Shown here: positions 28,969-38,908 of the stretch, piece by piece | How the letters are laid out: every line of letters starts with the position of its first letter | Position numbering within the stretch: position 1 is the first letter of the stretch | Position numbers and translations under genes: made by a program | Assembly: GCF_040459645.1 (NCBI RefSeq) | Contig: NZ_JARVHQ010000001.1 | Location: 1,426,001 to 1,490,000, forward strand | Reading direction: 5' to 3' | From: Bacillus cereus group sp. RP43 | GTDB lineage: Bacteria; Bacillota; Bacilli; Bacillales; Bacillaceae_G | Length of the DNA stretch: 64,000 nucleotides | The notes under the pieces: model-generated | Told to the model about the DNA's origin: nothing | The model's database searches: none | Seen by the model: the letters and a program-made list of their open reading frames with translations, nothing else

Positions 28969-29301
28969 TTCTGTTGAATTAACTGTGAAGTGAAATATTT
29001 CTGAATTATCCATCTTATGTTAATGTAATGAATCGCTATGTATCAGGTATATATATATGACAAAATAGCACAAAATGTAAACGGATTATTATCTTTTTCG
29101 ACAGGTTTTTGTTTAAATTCCCGCAAAAAATGATAAAATTTAGTATATAATAAAATAAAATAGCGATTTGTATAGCATGCTACCTTGTTGGAAGTTAAAT
29201 GAGTCGTTCTTTAGTAGCATTTCATCCTCTAGTAGTAAATTTTGTTTGTAGAGTGAGAAATGTATTTAACATAATTAATTGGAAAAAGAGTAGGTGCAGC
29301 A
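28969..29301 (+). promoter_or_regulatory. rsmH upstream region; no mraZ
   Basis: About 330 bases without a gene. TTCGACA (29097-29103) matches a reverse Spo0A box. Just after it, TTGTTT (29109-29114) and a GATAAAAT-type -10 near 29132 make a weak sigma-A candidate. There is no open frame resembling MraZ in any frame, although mraZ heads this cluster in most Firmicutes. Confidence 0.4.
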
Positions 29302-30234
29302 ATGTTCAAACACGTAACAGTACTTTTGAAAGAAACAGTAGATGGCTTAGATATAAAGCCGAGTGGTACATATGTAGATTGTACACTGGGTGGAGGAGGA
29401 CATAGTTCTTATTTATTATCTCAGCTAACAGATGGTGGAAAATTAATAGCATTTGATCAAGATGAAATAGCGATTCAAAATGCGAAGGAAAAATTTTCTT
29501 CTTATGGTGAACAATTTGTAACAGTGAAGAGCAACTTCCGTTATTTATCTGAAAAACTACATGAATTAGGTATTACAGAAGTAGACGGGATTTTATTCGA
29601 TTTAGGTGTTTCATCCCCACAATTAGATACACCAGAGCGTGGCTTTAGTTATCATCATGATGCACCGTTAGATATGCGGATGGATCAAGATGCCCCATTA
29701 ACAGCATATGATGTTGTGAACAGCTGGTCATATGAACAACTCGTAAGAATTTTCTTCCAATACGGAGAAGAAAAATTTTCAAAGCAAATAACAAGGAAAA
29801 TTGAAGCTTATCGCGAGAATAAGGCTATTGAAACGACAGGAGAATTAGTGGGATTAATTAAAGAAGGTATTCCAGCTCCGGCACGTAGAACAGGTGGACA
29901 TCCTGCGAAGCGAGTATTCCAAGCGATTCGTATTGCTGTAAATGATGAATTAAAAGTATTTGAAGAAGCGTTGGAATCTGCAATTGATATGGTCAAGCCT
30001 GGTGGAAGAGTTAGTGTTATAACATTCCATTCTTTAGAAGATCGTATTTGTAAAACGACATTTAAGCGAAATAGCACAACGCCGCAATTACCACAGGGGC
30101 TACCGATTATTCCGGATGAATTTAAGCCGAAATTAAAGCTTATTACAAGGAAGCCGATTTTACCTTCTGACATTGAATTAGAAGAAAATAATCGAGCGCG
30201 TTCTGCGAAGTTGAGAATCGCTGAAAAACGATAA
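29302..30234 (+). CDS. rsmH: 16S rRNA (cytosine1402-N4)-methyltransferase RsmH (MraW)
   Basis: A 310-residue SAM-dependent enzyme that methylates C1402 of 16S r[15 protein letters not shown] (SAM loop, about 30-41), [22 protein letters not shown] (about 97-118) and ISFHSLED-like [12 protein letters not shown] (about 245-256) are diagnostic. GTAGGTG precedes the ATG. First gene of the dcw cluster here, followed 14 bases later by ftsL. Confidence 0.96.
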   Translation: MFKHVTVLLKETVDGLDIKPSGTYVDCTLGGGGHSSYLLSQLTDGGKLIAFDQDEIAIQNAKEKFSSYGEQFVTVKSNFRYLSEKLHELGITEVDGILFDLGVSSPQLDTPERGFSYHHDAPLDMRMDQDAPLTAYDVVNSWSYEQLVRIFFQYGEEKFSKQITRKIEAYRENKAIETTGELVGLIKEGIPAPARRTGGHPAKRVFQAIRIAVNDELKVFEEALESAIDMVKPGGRVSVITFHSLEDRICKTTFKRNSTTPQLPQGLPIIPDEFKPKLKLITRKPILPSDIELEENNRARSAKLRIAEKR

Positions 30235-30248
30235 AAGGAGAGAGAGGT

Positions 30249-30611
30249 ATGACTAATTTAGCTGTAAAGTATAAACAACAGGCGCAAGAAGAGGTACAAA
30301 TTCAAACGCCGCCGCAGCAGATGGTTAAGCCAAAAGTTAAAACGAAAATTACAAGAATTGAAAAGCTATTGTACGTAACGTTTATTGGGTTTTTATTATA
30401 TGCTTGTGTAGCTTTTATTGGGAATAAAGCGGGTCTATATCAAGTTAATGTAGAAGCAGCGACGGTAGAAGAACAAATTGTGAAAAAACAAAAGGAAAAT
30501 CAAGAATTGCAGGCTGAAGTAGAGAAGTTAAGTCGTTATGAACGTATCGCTGAAGTTGCAAAAAAACACGGGCTAGAAATTAATGCGAATAACGTGAAAG
30601 GCCTAAAGTAA
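30249..30611 (+). CDS. ftsL: Cell division protein FtsL
   Basis: A 120-residue bitopic protein: basic cytoplasmic N-terminus to about residue 40, one membrane segment (LLYVTFIGFLLYACVAFIG), and an extracytoplasmic leucine-zipper coiled coil (ATVEEQIVKKQKENQELQAE). It forms the FtsL-DivIC-DivIB complex activating septal synthesis. AAAAGGAGAGAG precedes it. The position between rsmH and pbpB supports the call despite the low sequence conservation of FtsL. Confidence 0.92.
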   Translation: MTNLAVKYKQQAQEEVQIQTPPQQMVKPKVKTKITRIEKLLYVTFIGFLLYACVAFIGNKAGLYQVNVEAATVEEQIVKKQKENQELQAEVEKLSRYERIAEVAKKHGLEINANNVKGLK

Positions 30612-30633
30612 GGCAAATAGGTGTGAAGAAAAG

Positions 30634-32784
30634 ATGAAGAGAACTATGAACAAATTTCATACCAATAAGGGAGCAGGTTATTTTATGATATTTTTCCTCC
30701 TGCTCTTTTTGCTGTTATTAGCCCGATTTTTTTACATACAAGTAACAGGAACAGTGGACAATCATGATTTAAAGAAACTTGCTGAGCAGAAACATAGTAA
30801 AAAGGGAGTTCTCGAAGCGAATCGAGGAACAATTTATGATCAAAATGGTCATGTCCTAGCGCAAGATGCAAATTCTTATAAACTTGTAGCCGAGTTAAAA
30901 GGAGCTAACGCCGTTAAGGATAAAGAGGATACTGCAAAGAAAATTGCAGGAGTACTCGAAAAAGATGAAGATGAAATTTTAGCTACTTTAAATAAAGAAG
31001 GCAGAAGTCAAGTGGAATTTGGAACATTAGGTAAGGACTTGACGAAAGAAAAGAAAGAACAAATAGAAGCATTGAAATTGCCGGGAATCTCTTTTATTAC
31101 CGAAAATGCGAGAGTTTATCCAAACGGTGATTTCGCATCTTACGTCATAGGGCATGCCAGCCCTGATGAGAATGGAATCGCAGTAGGTCAATTTGGCTTA
31201 GAAAAGAGTTTGGATAAGTATTTAGGTGCTTCTAATGGTGAGGTAGCTTATACAGGGGACCGTAAAGGTGTATCTCTTGACGGCGGGAAAGTGAATGTAA
31301 AGGCGCCTAAAAATGGAGATAACGTGTATGTAACACTTGATCAACGTATTCAAAGTTATTTAGAAGACGCAATGAAAGAAGCTAGTAAACATTATGAGCC
31401 GGAAAGTTTAATAGGGATTGTTGCGGATCCGAAGACGGGGAAAATATTAGCGATGTCTAGTAAACCTAGTTATGACCCTAATGATCGTCAAATTAAATAT
31501 TTCTTCAATGACGCAATTGCAAATGCATTTGAACCTGGATCAACAATGAAAATTTTCACATTAGCGGCGGCTATTAATGAAGGTGTATACAATGGGCAAG
31601 ACTTTTATCAGTCTGGTACATATCAAGTTGGTAATCGCAAAATAAAAGATCATAACGGCGGCGCTGGATGGGGTTCTATTACTTTCGATGAAGGGGTAGA
31701 GCGCTCTTCAAACGTAGCGTTTGCAATTTTAGGTGATCAAAAACTTGGTCCAGATCGTTTCCGAAAATATATTCATAATTTTGGATTAGATGAAAAAACA
31801 AACATTGATTTACCTGATGAAGGGTCAAATACAATTTTATTTGATCAACAAATACAACAAGTAACAACAGCATTTGGACAAGGTTCTACAGTTACACCAA
31901 TTCAACTTGTACAAGCTGCAACAGCGATTGCAAATGATGGGAAAATGATGAAACCTTATACAATTGATAAAATTGTGGATCCAATAACAGGTAAAGTACA
32001 GCTAGAGCATAAACCAGAAGAAGTAGGAAAACCAGTTTCCAAAGAGACAGCAGCGCAAGTAAGGCAATTACTAGAACGTGTTGTTACATCACCGAAAGGA
32101 ACAGGAACTGCATATAAAGTTGATGGGTACTCAGTCGGGGGGAAAACAGGTACAGCACAAATTCCTGACGGGAAAGGTGGCTATATGACAGGAAAAGAGA
32201 ATTATATATTCTCATTCTTAGGTATGGCACCGATGGACGATCCGCAACTTGTTGTGTATGTGGCCGTTAAACAACCAAAATTAAAAGATGATGAAAACGG
32301 GGCTAAACCTTTAGCTGATATCTTTAAATATGTAACGAAAAATAGTTTAGAGTATTTAAAGATTAAGCCAAATGAAATAAAGGATCCGAAAAAATATGTG
32401 AAAGAACAACAAACTGTCGTTCCAGATGTAACCGGAAAAACGATGGAAGAAGCGAAAAAAACAATTGATAAAGCAAAACTTCGTCCAATCGTATTAGGTG
32501 AAGGGAAAGTGCAGCAGCAAGTGCCGAAGGCAACTGAACAAACATTAAAGGGTGATCGAGTCTTCTTAGTAGGAGATAAACCTACAATGCCAAATATACA
32601 GGGATGGGCACTGCGTGATGTTATGAATTTAGCAAAAACATTAAAGCTTAACTTAAAACCTTCTGGTACAGGATATGTAACGGAACAAAGTGTGGCGGAA
32701 GGAACATTGTTGCAACCTGGTACAGAATTAGGTGTAACACTCGTACCACCACTTGAACCGCAGCAAGAAGCGGAAAAGCCATAA
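30634..32784 (+). CDS. pbpB: Penicillin-binding protein 2B (division transpeptidase)
   Basis: A 716-residue class B PBP. One N-terminal anchor (about 16-36), a PBP dimerisation domain, and a transpeptidase domain with the active Ser in GSTMKIF (Ser about 303), SSN in the second motif and KTGTAQ (about 504). Two C-terminal PASTA repeats follow (PDVTGKTMEEAKKTIDKAKL; PNIQGWALRDVMNLAKTL). It is the septal transpeptidase partner of FtsW. ATG 30634 has AGGTG about nine bases upstream. Confidence 0.95.
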   Translation: MKRTMNKFHTNKGAGYFMIFFLLLFLLLLARFFYIQVTGTVDNHDLKKLAEQKHSKKGVLEANRGTIYDQNGHVLAQDANSYKLVAELKGANAVKDKEDTAKKIAGVLEKDEDEILATLNKEGRSQVEFGTLGKDLTKEKKEQIEALKLPGISFITENARVYPNGDFASYVIGHASPDENGIAVGQFGLEKSLDKYLGASNGEVAYTGDRKGVSLDGGKVNVKAPKNGDNVYVTLDQRIQSYLEDAMKEASKHYEPESLIGIVADPKTGKILAMSSKPSYDPNDRQIKYFFNDAIANAFEPGSTMKIFTLAAAINEGVYNGQDFYQSGTYQVGNRKIKDHNGGAGWGSITFDEGVERSSNVAFAILGDQKLGPDRFRKYIHNFGLDEKTNIDLPDEGSNTILFDQQIQQVTTAFGQGSTVTPIQLVQAATAIANDGKMMKPYTIDKIVDPITGKVQLEHKPEEVGKPVSKETAAQVRQLLERVVTSPKGTGTAYKVDGYSVGGKTGTAQIPDGKGGYMTGKENYIFSFLGMAPMDDPQLVVYVAVKQPKLKDDENGAKPLADIFKYVTKNSLEYLKIKPNEIKDPKKYVKEQQTVVPDVTGKTMEEAKKTIDKAKLRPIVLGEGKVQQQVPKATEQTLKGDRVFLVGDKPTMPNIQGWALRDVMNLAKTLKLNLKPSGTGYVTEQSVAEGTLLQPGTELGVTLVPPLEPQQEAEKP

Positions 32785-32801
32785 TGGTAATAGGGAAGAA
32801 G

Positions 32802-32830
32802 TTCTAATTAAATAAGTACAAGCATATATT
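32802..32830 (+). promoter_or_regulatory. Candidate sigma-E promoter of spoVD
   Basis: CATATATT (32823-32830) resembles the sigma-E -10 box CATACAAT. TTCTAAT (32802-32808) is a partial -35 at a 14-base spacing. Transcription would begin around 32836-32838, inside the 5' arm of the hairpin that covers the spoVD start. Sigma-E control of spoVD is established in B. subtilis; the boxes here are my reading. Confidence 0.45.
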
Positions 32831-32869
32831 GGAACAAGCTAGGCGTAAGGGAGGCTTGTTCCAATATGC
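32822..32869 (+). promoter_or_regulatory. Hairpin burying the spoVD start codon
   Basis: GCATATATTGGAACAAGC (32822-32839) pairs with GCTTGTTCCAATATGC (32854-32869) apart from a two-base AT bulge. The loop TAGGCGTAAGGGAG holds the Shine-Dalgarno, and the 3' arm holds the ATG (32866). No T run follows, so this is not a terminator. It would block translation of any mRNA reading through from pbpB. Confidence 0.7.
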
Positions 32870-34782
32870 GTGTATCAAATGTAACGGTTAGGAAACGGCT
32901 TATTTTTATACTTATATCGGGTATACTCATTTTCACCATCATTGATATTCGTCTTGGATATGTGCAATTTTTTCTTGGAAATATGTTAACGGATCGTGCG
33001 AAGGATTCATGGAGTCGTAATATTACTTTTGAACCAGAGCGAGGGAAAATTTTAGATCGAAATGGTGTGGAGCTTGCTACGAATAAAAGTGCACCGACCG
33101 TCTTTGTTGTGCCGAGGCAAATTGAAAAACCAGCAGAGACTGCAGAGAAGTTAGCTGCAGTATTAGGTGTGGAAAAAGATGATGTTTATAAGCGGATTAC
33201 AAAAAAAGAGTCGATTGTAAGGCTTGATAAAGGCGGAAGGAAAATATCGCATGACAAAGCGAAAGAAGTACGCGCATTAAGTTTAAAGGGTGTGTACATC
33301 GCAGAGGATTCTATCCGGTACTATCCATTCGGTAATTTTTTATCACACGTATTAGGATTTGCGGGCAGTGATAATCAAGGGCTTATGGGACTAGAGAAAT
33401 ATTATGATAAAGAGCTAAATGGTGATAAAGGTCATGTGCGATTTTTTGCAGATGCAAAAGGACAGAGAATGCCTAACGTTGGAGATGATTTCAAAAAACC
33501 AGAAGCCGGCTTGAATTTAGGATTAACAATTGATTCACGCATTACGAGGATTATGGAAAGAGAAATGAATATTGCGGAATCAACGTATAATCCTGATGGT
33601 ATGATAGCAATTGCAATGAATCCGAAAAATGGTGAAATTTTAGGTATGTCAAGTCGGCCAAGTTTTGATCCAGCAGATTTCCAAAGTGTTTCTCCCGAAG
33701 TATATAACAGAAACTTACCTGTATGGAGTACGTATGAGCCGGGGTCAACATTTAAGATTATTACATTAGCTGCAGCCTTGAATGAAAATTTGGTAGACTT
33801 AGAGAAAGATACGTTTTATGATGATGGAGCAGCTGAAGTTGGTGGAGCTAGATTGCGATGTTGGAAAGCTGGAGGCCATGGTAGCCAAACGTTTTTAGAG
33901 GTAGTTCAAAACTCTTGTAACCCAGGATTTATTGAACTCGGTGATCGTCTTGGTAAAGATCGATTGTTTAAATACATTCGCAATTTCGGGTTTGGACAGA
34001 AGACCGGAATTGACTTACAAGGTGAAGGTAGCGGGATTTTATTTAATTTAGATAAAGTTGGTCCAGTCGAGCAAGCGACGACTTCATTTGGGCAAGGTGT
34101 TTCTGTTACACCGATTCAACAAGTAGCAGCTGTAGCGGCCGCTGTAAATGGTGGAACTTTGTATCAGCCATATATAGCGAAGGAATTTATTGATCCGAAG
34201 AATAATCAAGTTGTCAGCAAAAAGACACCTGTTGCGAAAAGGGAAGTTATTTCCAAGGAAACTTCAGAGAAAGTTCGTTACGCATTAGAGAATGTTGTAG
34301 CGAAAGGTTCTGGTAAAGGGGCTTATATTGATGGATATCGTGTAGGTGGAAAAACTGGGACTGCTCAAAAGGTGAAAGATGGAAAATATTTAGATAATAA
34401 CTATATTGTATCATTTATCGGTTTTGCTCCAGCCGACGATCCGCAAATTGTTGTTTATGTAGCAGTGGATAATCCAAAAGGAGTCACTCAATTTGGTGGA
34501 GTTGTAGCAGCACCTATTGTTGGGAATATTCTTCGTGACGCACTTCCTGTAATGGGAGTGGAACCGAGAAAAGAGCAAGTTGAGAAAGAATATAAATGGG
34601 GCGATACACCAACTGTGGAAGTTCCGAATTTAATTGGTATGAAAAAGAAAGATTTACAAACGCAACTTGTAGACTTGAAGCTTGATATAAGTGGTGATGG
34701 TGGGAAAGTAATTAAACAATCACCAGAAGCAGGAGCTAAAGTAAAAGAGGGTTCAAAAGTTAGAATTTACTTCGGGAATTAA
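32866..34782 (+). CDS. spoVD: Stage V sporulation protein D, sporulation-specific PBP
   Basis: A 638-residue class B PBP needed for spore cortex peptidoglycan, working with SpoVE. N-terminal anchor (LIFILISGILIFTIIDIRLG), dimerisation domain, transpeptidase domain with GSTFKII (Ser about 294) and VGGKTGTAQK, and a single C-terminal PASTA repeat (VPNLIGMKKKDLQTQLVDLK). The single PASTA and the place after pbpB identify SpoVD. The start codon lies in a hairpin, and a sigma-E-like promoter overlaps that hairpin. Confidence 0.94.
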   Translation: MRVSNVTVRKRLIFILISGILIFTIIDIRLGYVQFFLGNMLTDRAKDSWSRNITFEPERGKILDRNGVELATNKSAPTVFVVPRQIEKPAETAEKLAAVLGVEKDDVYKRITKKESIVRLDKGGRKISHDKAKEVRALSLKGVYIAEDSIRYYPFGNFLSHVLGFAGSDNQGLMGLEKYYDKELNGDKGHVRFFADAKGQRMPNVGDDFKKPEAGLNLGLTIDSRITRIMEREMNIAESTYNPDGMIAIAMNPKNGEILGMSSRPSFDPADFQSVSPEVYNRNLPVWSTYEPGSTFKIITLAAALNENLVDLEKDTFYDDGAAEVGGARLRCWKAGGHGSQTFLEVVQNSCNPGFIELGDRLGKDRLFKYIRNFGFGQKTGIDLQGEGSGILFNLDKVGPVEQATTSFGQGVSVTPIQQVAAVAAAVNGGTLYQPYIAKEFIDPKNNQVVSKKTPVAKREVISKETSEKVRYALENVVAKGSGKGAYIDGYRVGGKTGTAQKVKDGKYLDNNYIVSFIGFAPADDPQIVVYVAVDNPKGVTQFGGVVAAPIVGNILRDALPVMGVEPRKEQVEKEYKWGDTPTVEVPNLIGMKKKDLQTQLVDLKLDISGDGGKVIKQSPEAGAKVKEGSKVRIYFGN

Positions 34783-34905
34783 AGGTAACTGATTGTATTT
34801 TATGGTACAATTGGTGGAAGTGAGTTTTTTATAGAAAAATTGCTTTATTTGAGACGATAAGTGTCTCATTAATAAATAAATCTATTGATTAGACTATAGT
34901 AGCAC

Positions 34906-34937
34906 TTACCTCCTATTTTTATATAACTAGGAGGTAA
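34906..34937 (+). promoter_or_regulatory. Hairpin with sequestered Shine-Dalgarno upstream of murE
   Basis: TTACCTCCTA (34906-34915) and TAGGAGGTAA (34928-34937) are a perfect 10-bp inverted repeat with a 12-base loop; flanking CAC and GTG can extend it. The right arm contains a perfect AGGAGG, directly before a short open frame. No T run follows. Confidence 0.6.
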
Positions 34938-34938
34938 C

Positions 34939-34968
34939 GTGTTACTTGCTAAAATAAGAGATAAATAA
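34939..34968 (+). CDS. Possible 9-residue leader ORF before murE
   Basis: GTG 34939 lies four to five bases after a perfect AGGAGG, and the frame reads V/M-L-L-A-K-I-R-D-K then TAA. It ends 24 bases before murE. The RBS sits in the 3' arm of the preceding hairpin. It could be a translated leader controlling murE, or a chance frame. Confidence 0.3.
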   Translation: MLLAKIRDK

Positions 34969-34992
34969 ACAATGTAGAGAGGGTTTAGTGAA

Positions 34993-36468
34993 ATGAAGTT
35001 GCATACACTTGTATCATGTTTGCATGATTTTCCAGTTGTTCCAAAAGAAAATCCAGAAATAACATCTATTGAAGCGGATTCACGTAAAGTGAAAGAGGGA
35101 AGCTTATTTATATGCATGAAAGGATATACGGTTGATAGCCATGACTTTGCTAAGCAAGCAGCCGCACAAGGAGCGGCTGCTATTGTTGCGGAAAGACCAA
35201 TTGATGTTGACGTTCCAGTTGTACTTGTGAAAAATACTTTTCGTTCGCTAGCGGTTTTAGCTGATTATTTTTATGGCCAACCAACACACAAGTTACATTT
35301 AATCGGTATTACAGGTACAAATGGAAAGACAACAACATCGCATATTATGGATGAAATTATGCGCGCACATGGTCATAAAACAGGGCTAATTGGAACGATT
35401 AATATGAAAATCGGTGATGAAACATTTGAGGTGAAAAATACAACACCAGATGCACTAACACTTCAACAGACGTTTTCAAGAATGGTTGAACAAGGTGTGG
35501 ATAGCACAGTAATGGAAGTTTCGTCTCATGCTCTAGATCTTGGCCGTGTACACGGGTGCGATTACGATGTTGCAGTATTTACGAATTTAACACAAGATCA
35601 TTTAGACTATCATAAAACGATGGAAGAATATAAGCATGCGAAAGGATTGCTTTTTGCACAGCTTGGCAATAGTTATCATCATAATCGCGAAAAATACGCT
35701 ATATTAAACAGTGATGATCCAGTAGCAGAAGAGTATATGAGAAGTACAGCAGCTACTGTTGTAACATACGGTATAGATGTTGTAAGCGACATTATGGCAC
35801 GAGATATCGTAATGACGAGTGGCGGTACAACATTTACACTTGTAACACCGTATGAAACTGTAAATGTTACGATGAAATTAATTGGTAAGTTTAATGTATA
35901 CAACGTGTTAGCAGCTACAGCAGCAGGTCTTGTTTCAGGAGTGAGCTTACAAACAATTATTGATGTAATTAAAGAGCTTGCTGGCGTTCCTGGACGTTTT
36001 GAAGTTGTTGATGGTGGACAAAATTACACAGTTATTGTTGACTATGCACATACACCTGATAGCTTAGAGAACGTACTAAAAACAGCAAAACAGTTTGCAA
36101 AAGGTGATGTATATTGTATCGTTGGTTGCGGTGGTGATAGAGATAGAACGAAAAGACCAATAATGGCAAGTGTTGCAACCGAATATGCAACTCATGCAAT
36201 TTATACATCAGATAATCCAAGAAGTGAAGATCCGAAGGCTATTTTGGATGATATGGTAAATGATGCAAATGGGAATAATTATGAAGTAATTGTTGATAGA
36301 AAAGAAGCGATACGTTCCGCTATCTCGAAAGTGAAAGCAGAAGATATTATTATTATTGCTGGTAAAGGGCATGAAACGTATCAAATTATTGGTAAAGAAG
36401 TTCATCATTTTGACGATCGTGAAGTCGCTAAAGAAGCAATCACGGAGCGTTTAAACAACGAAGTGTAA
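34993..36468 (+). CDS. murE: UDP-N-acetylmuramoyl-tripeptide synthetase (meso-DAP adding) MurE
   Basis: A 491-residue Mur ligase adding meso-diaminopimelate to UDP-MurNAc-L-Ala-D-Glu. ATP loop [13 protein letters not shown] (about 110-122), the Mur ligase middle domain, and the substrate-specificity motif DNPRSEDP (about 409-416), whose DNPR form denotes DAP rather than lysine. AGAGAGGG precedes the ATG. It begins the vegetative mur block after spoVD. Confidence 0.96.
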   Translation: MKLHTLVSCLHDFPVVPKENPEITSIEADSRKVKEGSLFICMKGYTVDSHDFAKQAAAQGAAAIVAERPIDVDVPVVLVKNTFRSLAVLADYFYGQPTHKLHLIGITGTNGKTTTSHIMDEIMRAHGHKTGLIGTINMKIGDETFEVKNTTPDALTLQQTFSRMVEQGVDSTVMEVSSHALDLGRVHGCDYDVAVFTNLTQDHLDYHKTMEEYKHAKGLLFAQLGNSYHHNREKYAILNSDDPVAEEYMRSTAATVVTYGIDVVSDIMARDIVMTSGGTTFTLVTPYETVNVTMKLIGKFNVYNVLAATAAGLVSGVSLQTIIDVIKELAGVPGRFEVVDGGQNYTVIVDYAHTPDSLENVLKTAKQFAKGDVYCIVGCGGDRDRTKRPIMASVATEYATHAIYTSDNPRSEDPKAILDDMVNDANGNNYEVIVDRKEAIRSAISKVKAEDIIIIAGKGHETYQIIGKEVHHFDDREVAKEAITERLNNEV

Positions 36469-36490
36469 CAGCATGAGAGGAGGACTACAT

Positions 36491-37465
36491 GTGCTTGAAC
36501 AAGGTTTATTAGTAACGGCTGGGGTAGCATTCTTAATTTCTGTTGCCCTTTCGCCATTATTTATTCCATTTTTAAGAAAATTAAAGTTCGGACAGAGTAT
36601 TCGTGACGAAGGACCGAAGTCACACCAAAAGAAATCAGGGACACCAACGATGGGTGGTATTGTCATATATGTATCTATGATGGTGACTACGCTTATTATG
36701 GCGATTAAATTTAACAATTTAGGTGCAGAAGTATCATTGTTATTATTAGTTACATTTGGGTACGGATTAATCGGATTTTTAGATGACTACATAAAAGTAG
36801 TAAAGAAAAGAAATCTTGGTTTAACATCAAAACAAAAATTGATTGGTCAGCTTGTAATTGCTATTGCGTTCTTTTTAATTGGAAAAGGGCAAGCATTTCA
36901 CACTTATATCATGATTCCGGGAACTGATGTTAAATTTGAATTAGGCTGGGCATATTTTGTTCTTGTATTATTTATGCTTATTGGTGGATCAAATGCGGTT
37001 AATTTAACAGATGGTTTAGATGGCTTATTATCAGGAACAGCTGCTATTGCATTCGGAGCATTTAGTATTATTGCTGTAGCTCAAGAACAATTTGGGGTAG
37101 CTATTTTCTGTATGGCAGTTGTAGGAGCTGTACTGGGCTTTTTAGTGTTCAATGCGAATCCAGCGAAAGTATTTATGGGGGATACAGGTTCTCTAGCTTT
37201 AGGTGGTGCTATCGCAGCTGTAGCGATTTTGTTAAAACAAGAATTGTTACTCGTTATTATTGGCGGTGTATTCGTAGCGGAAACTTTATCTGTTATTATC
37301 CAAGTTATTTCGTTCAAAACAACAGGAAAGCGTGTCTTTAAAATGAGCCCATTACATCATCATTATGAATTATGTGGTTGGTCAGAGTGGCGCGTTGTTG
37401 TAACGTTTTGGTCTGTAGGATTTTTATTAGCTGTGCTAGGAATTTATATCGGGGTGTGGATGTAA
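36491..37465 (+). CDS. mraY: Phospho-N-acetylmuramoyl-pentapeptide transferase MraY
   Basis: A 324-residue integral membrane enzyme with ten helices that makes lipid I from UDP-MurNAc-pentapeptide and undecaprenyl phosphate. [16 protein letters not shown] (catalytic Asp pair), [12 protein letters not shown] and PLHHHYEL are present. The start is GTG 36491, six bases after AGGAGG; the upstream ATG at 36473 precedes that site. Its stop directly abuts the TTG start of murD. Confidence 0.95.
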   Translation: MLEQGLLVTAGVAFLISVALSPLFIPFLRKLKFGQSIRDEGPKSHQKKSGTPTMGGIVIYVSMMVTTLIMAIKFNNLGAEVSLLLLVTFGYGLIGFLDDYIKVVKKRNLGLTSKQKLIGQLVIAIAFFLIGKGQAFHTYIMIPGTDVKFELGWAYFVLVLFMLIGGSNAVNLTDGLDGLLSGTAAIAFGAFSIIAVAQEQFGVAIFCMAVVGAVLGFLVFNANPAKVFMGDTGSLALGGAIAAVAILLKQELLLVIIGGVFVAETLSVIIQVISFKTTGKRVFKMSPLHHHYELCGWSEWRVVVTFWSVGFLLAVLGIYIGVWM

Positions 37466-38818
37466 TTGAAAACTGTAACTGAATATCAAAATAAAAATGT
37501 TCTTGTATTAGGTATTGCTAAAAGTGGTTATGCAGCAGCTACTTTATTAAAAAAATTAGGTGCAAACGTCATTGTAAATGATGGGAAACCATTAGTGGGT
37601 AATATGCTTGCTGCTGAGTTACAAGCGGAAGGAATGGATGTTGTATGTGGTGGGCATCCGTTAGAATTGTTGGAGAGAAACATTTCACTTGTCGTAAAAA
37701 ACCCAGGAATTCCATATTCTAATCCACTCTTAATGGCGGCGAAAGAAAAGCAAATTCCAATTGTAACTGAGGTTGAATTAGCATATCGCATTTCAGCAGC
37801 ACCGTTTGTTGGGATTACGGGATCTAACGGCAAAACAACAACGACAATGTTAACGTTTGAAATGTTAAAAGAAGGACAAAAGCACCCAGTTATTGCGGGG
37901 AATATAGGTACTGTGGCTTGTGAAGTTGCACAATTGGCGAAAGAAAATGAAGTTGTCGTTACGGAACTTTCATCGTTTCAATTGATGGGAGTGGAATCGT
38001 TCCAACCAAAAATTGCAGCCTTTTTAAATTTATTTGAAGCGCATTTAGATTATCACGGGACGAAGAAAGAGTATGGTTTGGCGAAAGCGAATATTTTCAA
38101 AAACCAAACTGAAACAGATTATAGTGTAATTAACGCAGATGATGCAGATGTAATGGCATTATCGGCATATAGTAAAGGACAAAAAGTATTATTTTCGACG
38201 ACGAAAGAAATTGAAGATGGTGCGTGTATAAAAGGTAACGCTCTTTATTTTAAAGGCGAAAAAGTAGTTAAAGTAAGCGATATTGTTTTACCTGGTAAGC
38301 ACAATCTAGAAAATATTTTAGCAGCAATGAGTATTGCTAAATTACTAGGTGTTTCTAATGAAGCAATTACTGCTGTGTTAAAAAGTTTTACAGGTGTAAA
38401 ACATCGCTTAGAATATGTAACAACGATTAATAATCGAAAATTTTATAATGATTCAAAAGCGACGAATATGCTAGCGACAGAAAAAGCATTATCTGCATTT
38501 ACACAACCGATTGTATTATTGGCTGGTGGACTTGATCGTGGTAATGAATTTGATGATTTAATTCCATACTTTAAACATGTCAAAGCGATTGTAACATTTG
38601 GACAAACTGCACCAAAATTAGTAAGAGCGGCAGAAAAAGCAGGATTAGATGTAATTGAAAGTGTCGATACTTTAGATGATGCAGTAGTGAAAGCTTATGC
38701 TCATTCTGCCGATGGTGATGTTATTCTTCTTTCACCAGCATGTGCAAGCTGGGATCAATTTAAAACATTTGAAGAAAGAGGAGACATTTTTATACAAGCT
38801 GTGCATAAACTTATATAA
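37466..38818 (+). CDS. murD: UDP-N-acetylmuramoylalanine--D-glutamate ligase MurD
   Basis: A 450-residue cytoplasmic Mur ligase adding D-glutamate. N-terminal Rossmann-like domain ([17 protein letters not shown]), ATP loop [14 protein letters not shown] (about 117-130) and C-terminal domain with [15 protein letters not shown]. The start is TTG, immediately after the mraY stop, with GGGGTGTG upstream. It is followed by a strong hairpin, then spoVE. Confidence 0.95.
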   Translation: MKTVTEYQNKNVLVLGIAKSGYAAATLLKKLGANVIVNDGKPLVGNMLAAELQAEGMDVVCGGHPLELLERNISLVVKNPGIPYSNPLLMAAKEKQIPIVTEVELAYRISAAPFVGITGSNGKTTTTMLTFEMLKEGQKHPVIAGNIGTVACEVAQLAKENEVVVTELSSFQLMGVESFQPKIAAFLNLFEAHLDYHGTKKEYGLAKANIFKNQTETDYSVINADDADVMALSAYSKGQKVLFSTTKEIEDGACIKGNALYFKGEKVVKVSDIVLPGKHNLENILAAMSIAKLLGVSNEAITAVLKSFTGVKHRLEYVTTINNRKFYNDSKATNMLATEKALSAFTQPIVLLAGGLDRGNEFDDLIPYFKHVKAIVTFGQTAPKLVRAAEKAGLDVIESVDTLDDAVVKAYAHSADGDVILLSPACASWDQFKTFEERGDIFIQAVHKLI

Positions 38819-38825
38819 AGTAAAT

Positions 38826-38863
38826 CAAAACATCAGTAGGCTAACACCTACTGATGTTTTGTT
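38826..38863 (+). terminator. Strong hairpin after murD
   Basis: CAAAACATCAGTAGG and CCTACTGATGTTTTG form a perfect 15-bp stem around CTAACA. The T run is short (TTTTGTT), so it may be a partial terminator inside the cluster before spoVE. Confidence 0.7.
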
Positions 38864-38908
38864 ACATAGGGCAAAAGGCTCTGCCCAAAGAGGTGGTGTT
38901 TATGGGTA

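Noticed and set aside
29199..29405. 68-codon plus-strand frame before rsmH, considered as an mraZ remnant
   Set aside because: It runs out of frame into rsmH and shows no MraZ motifs such as a DAKGR-type segment.
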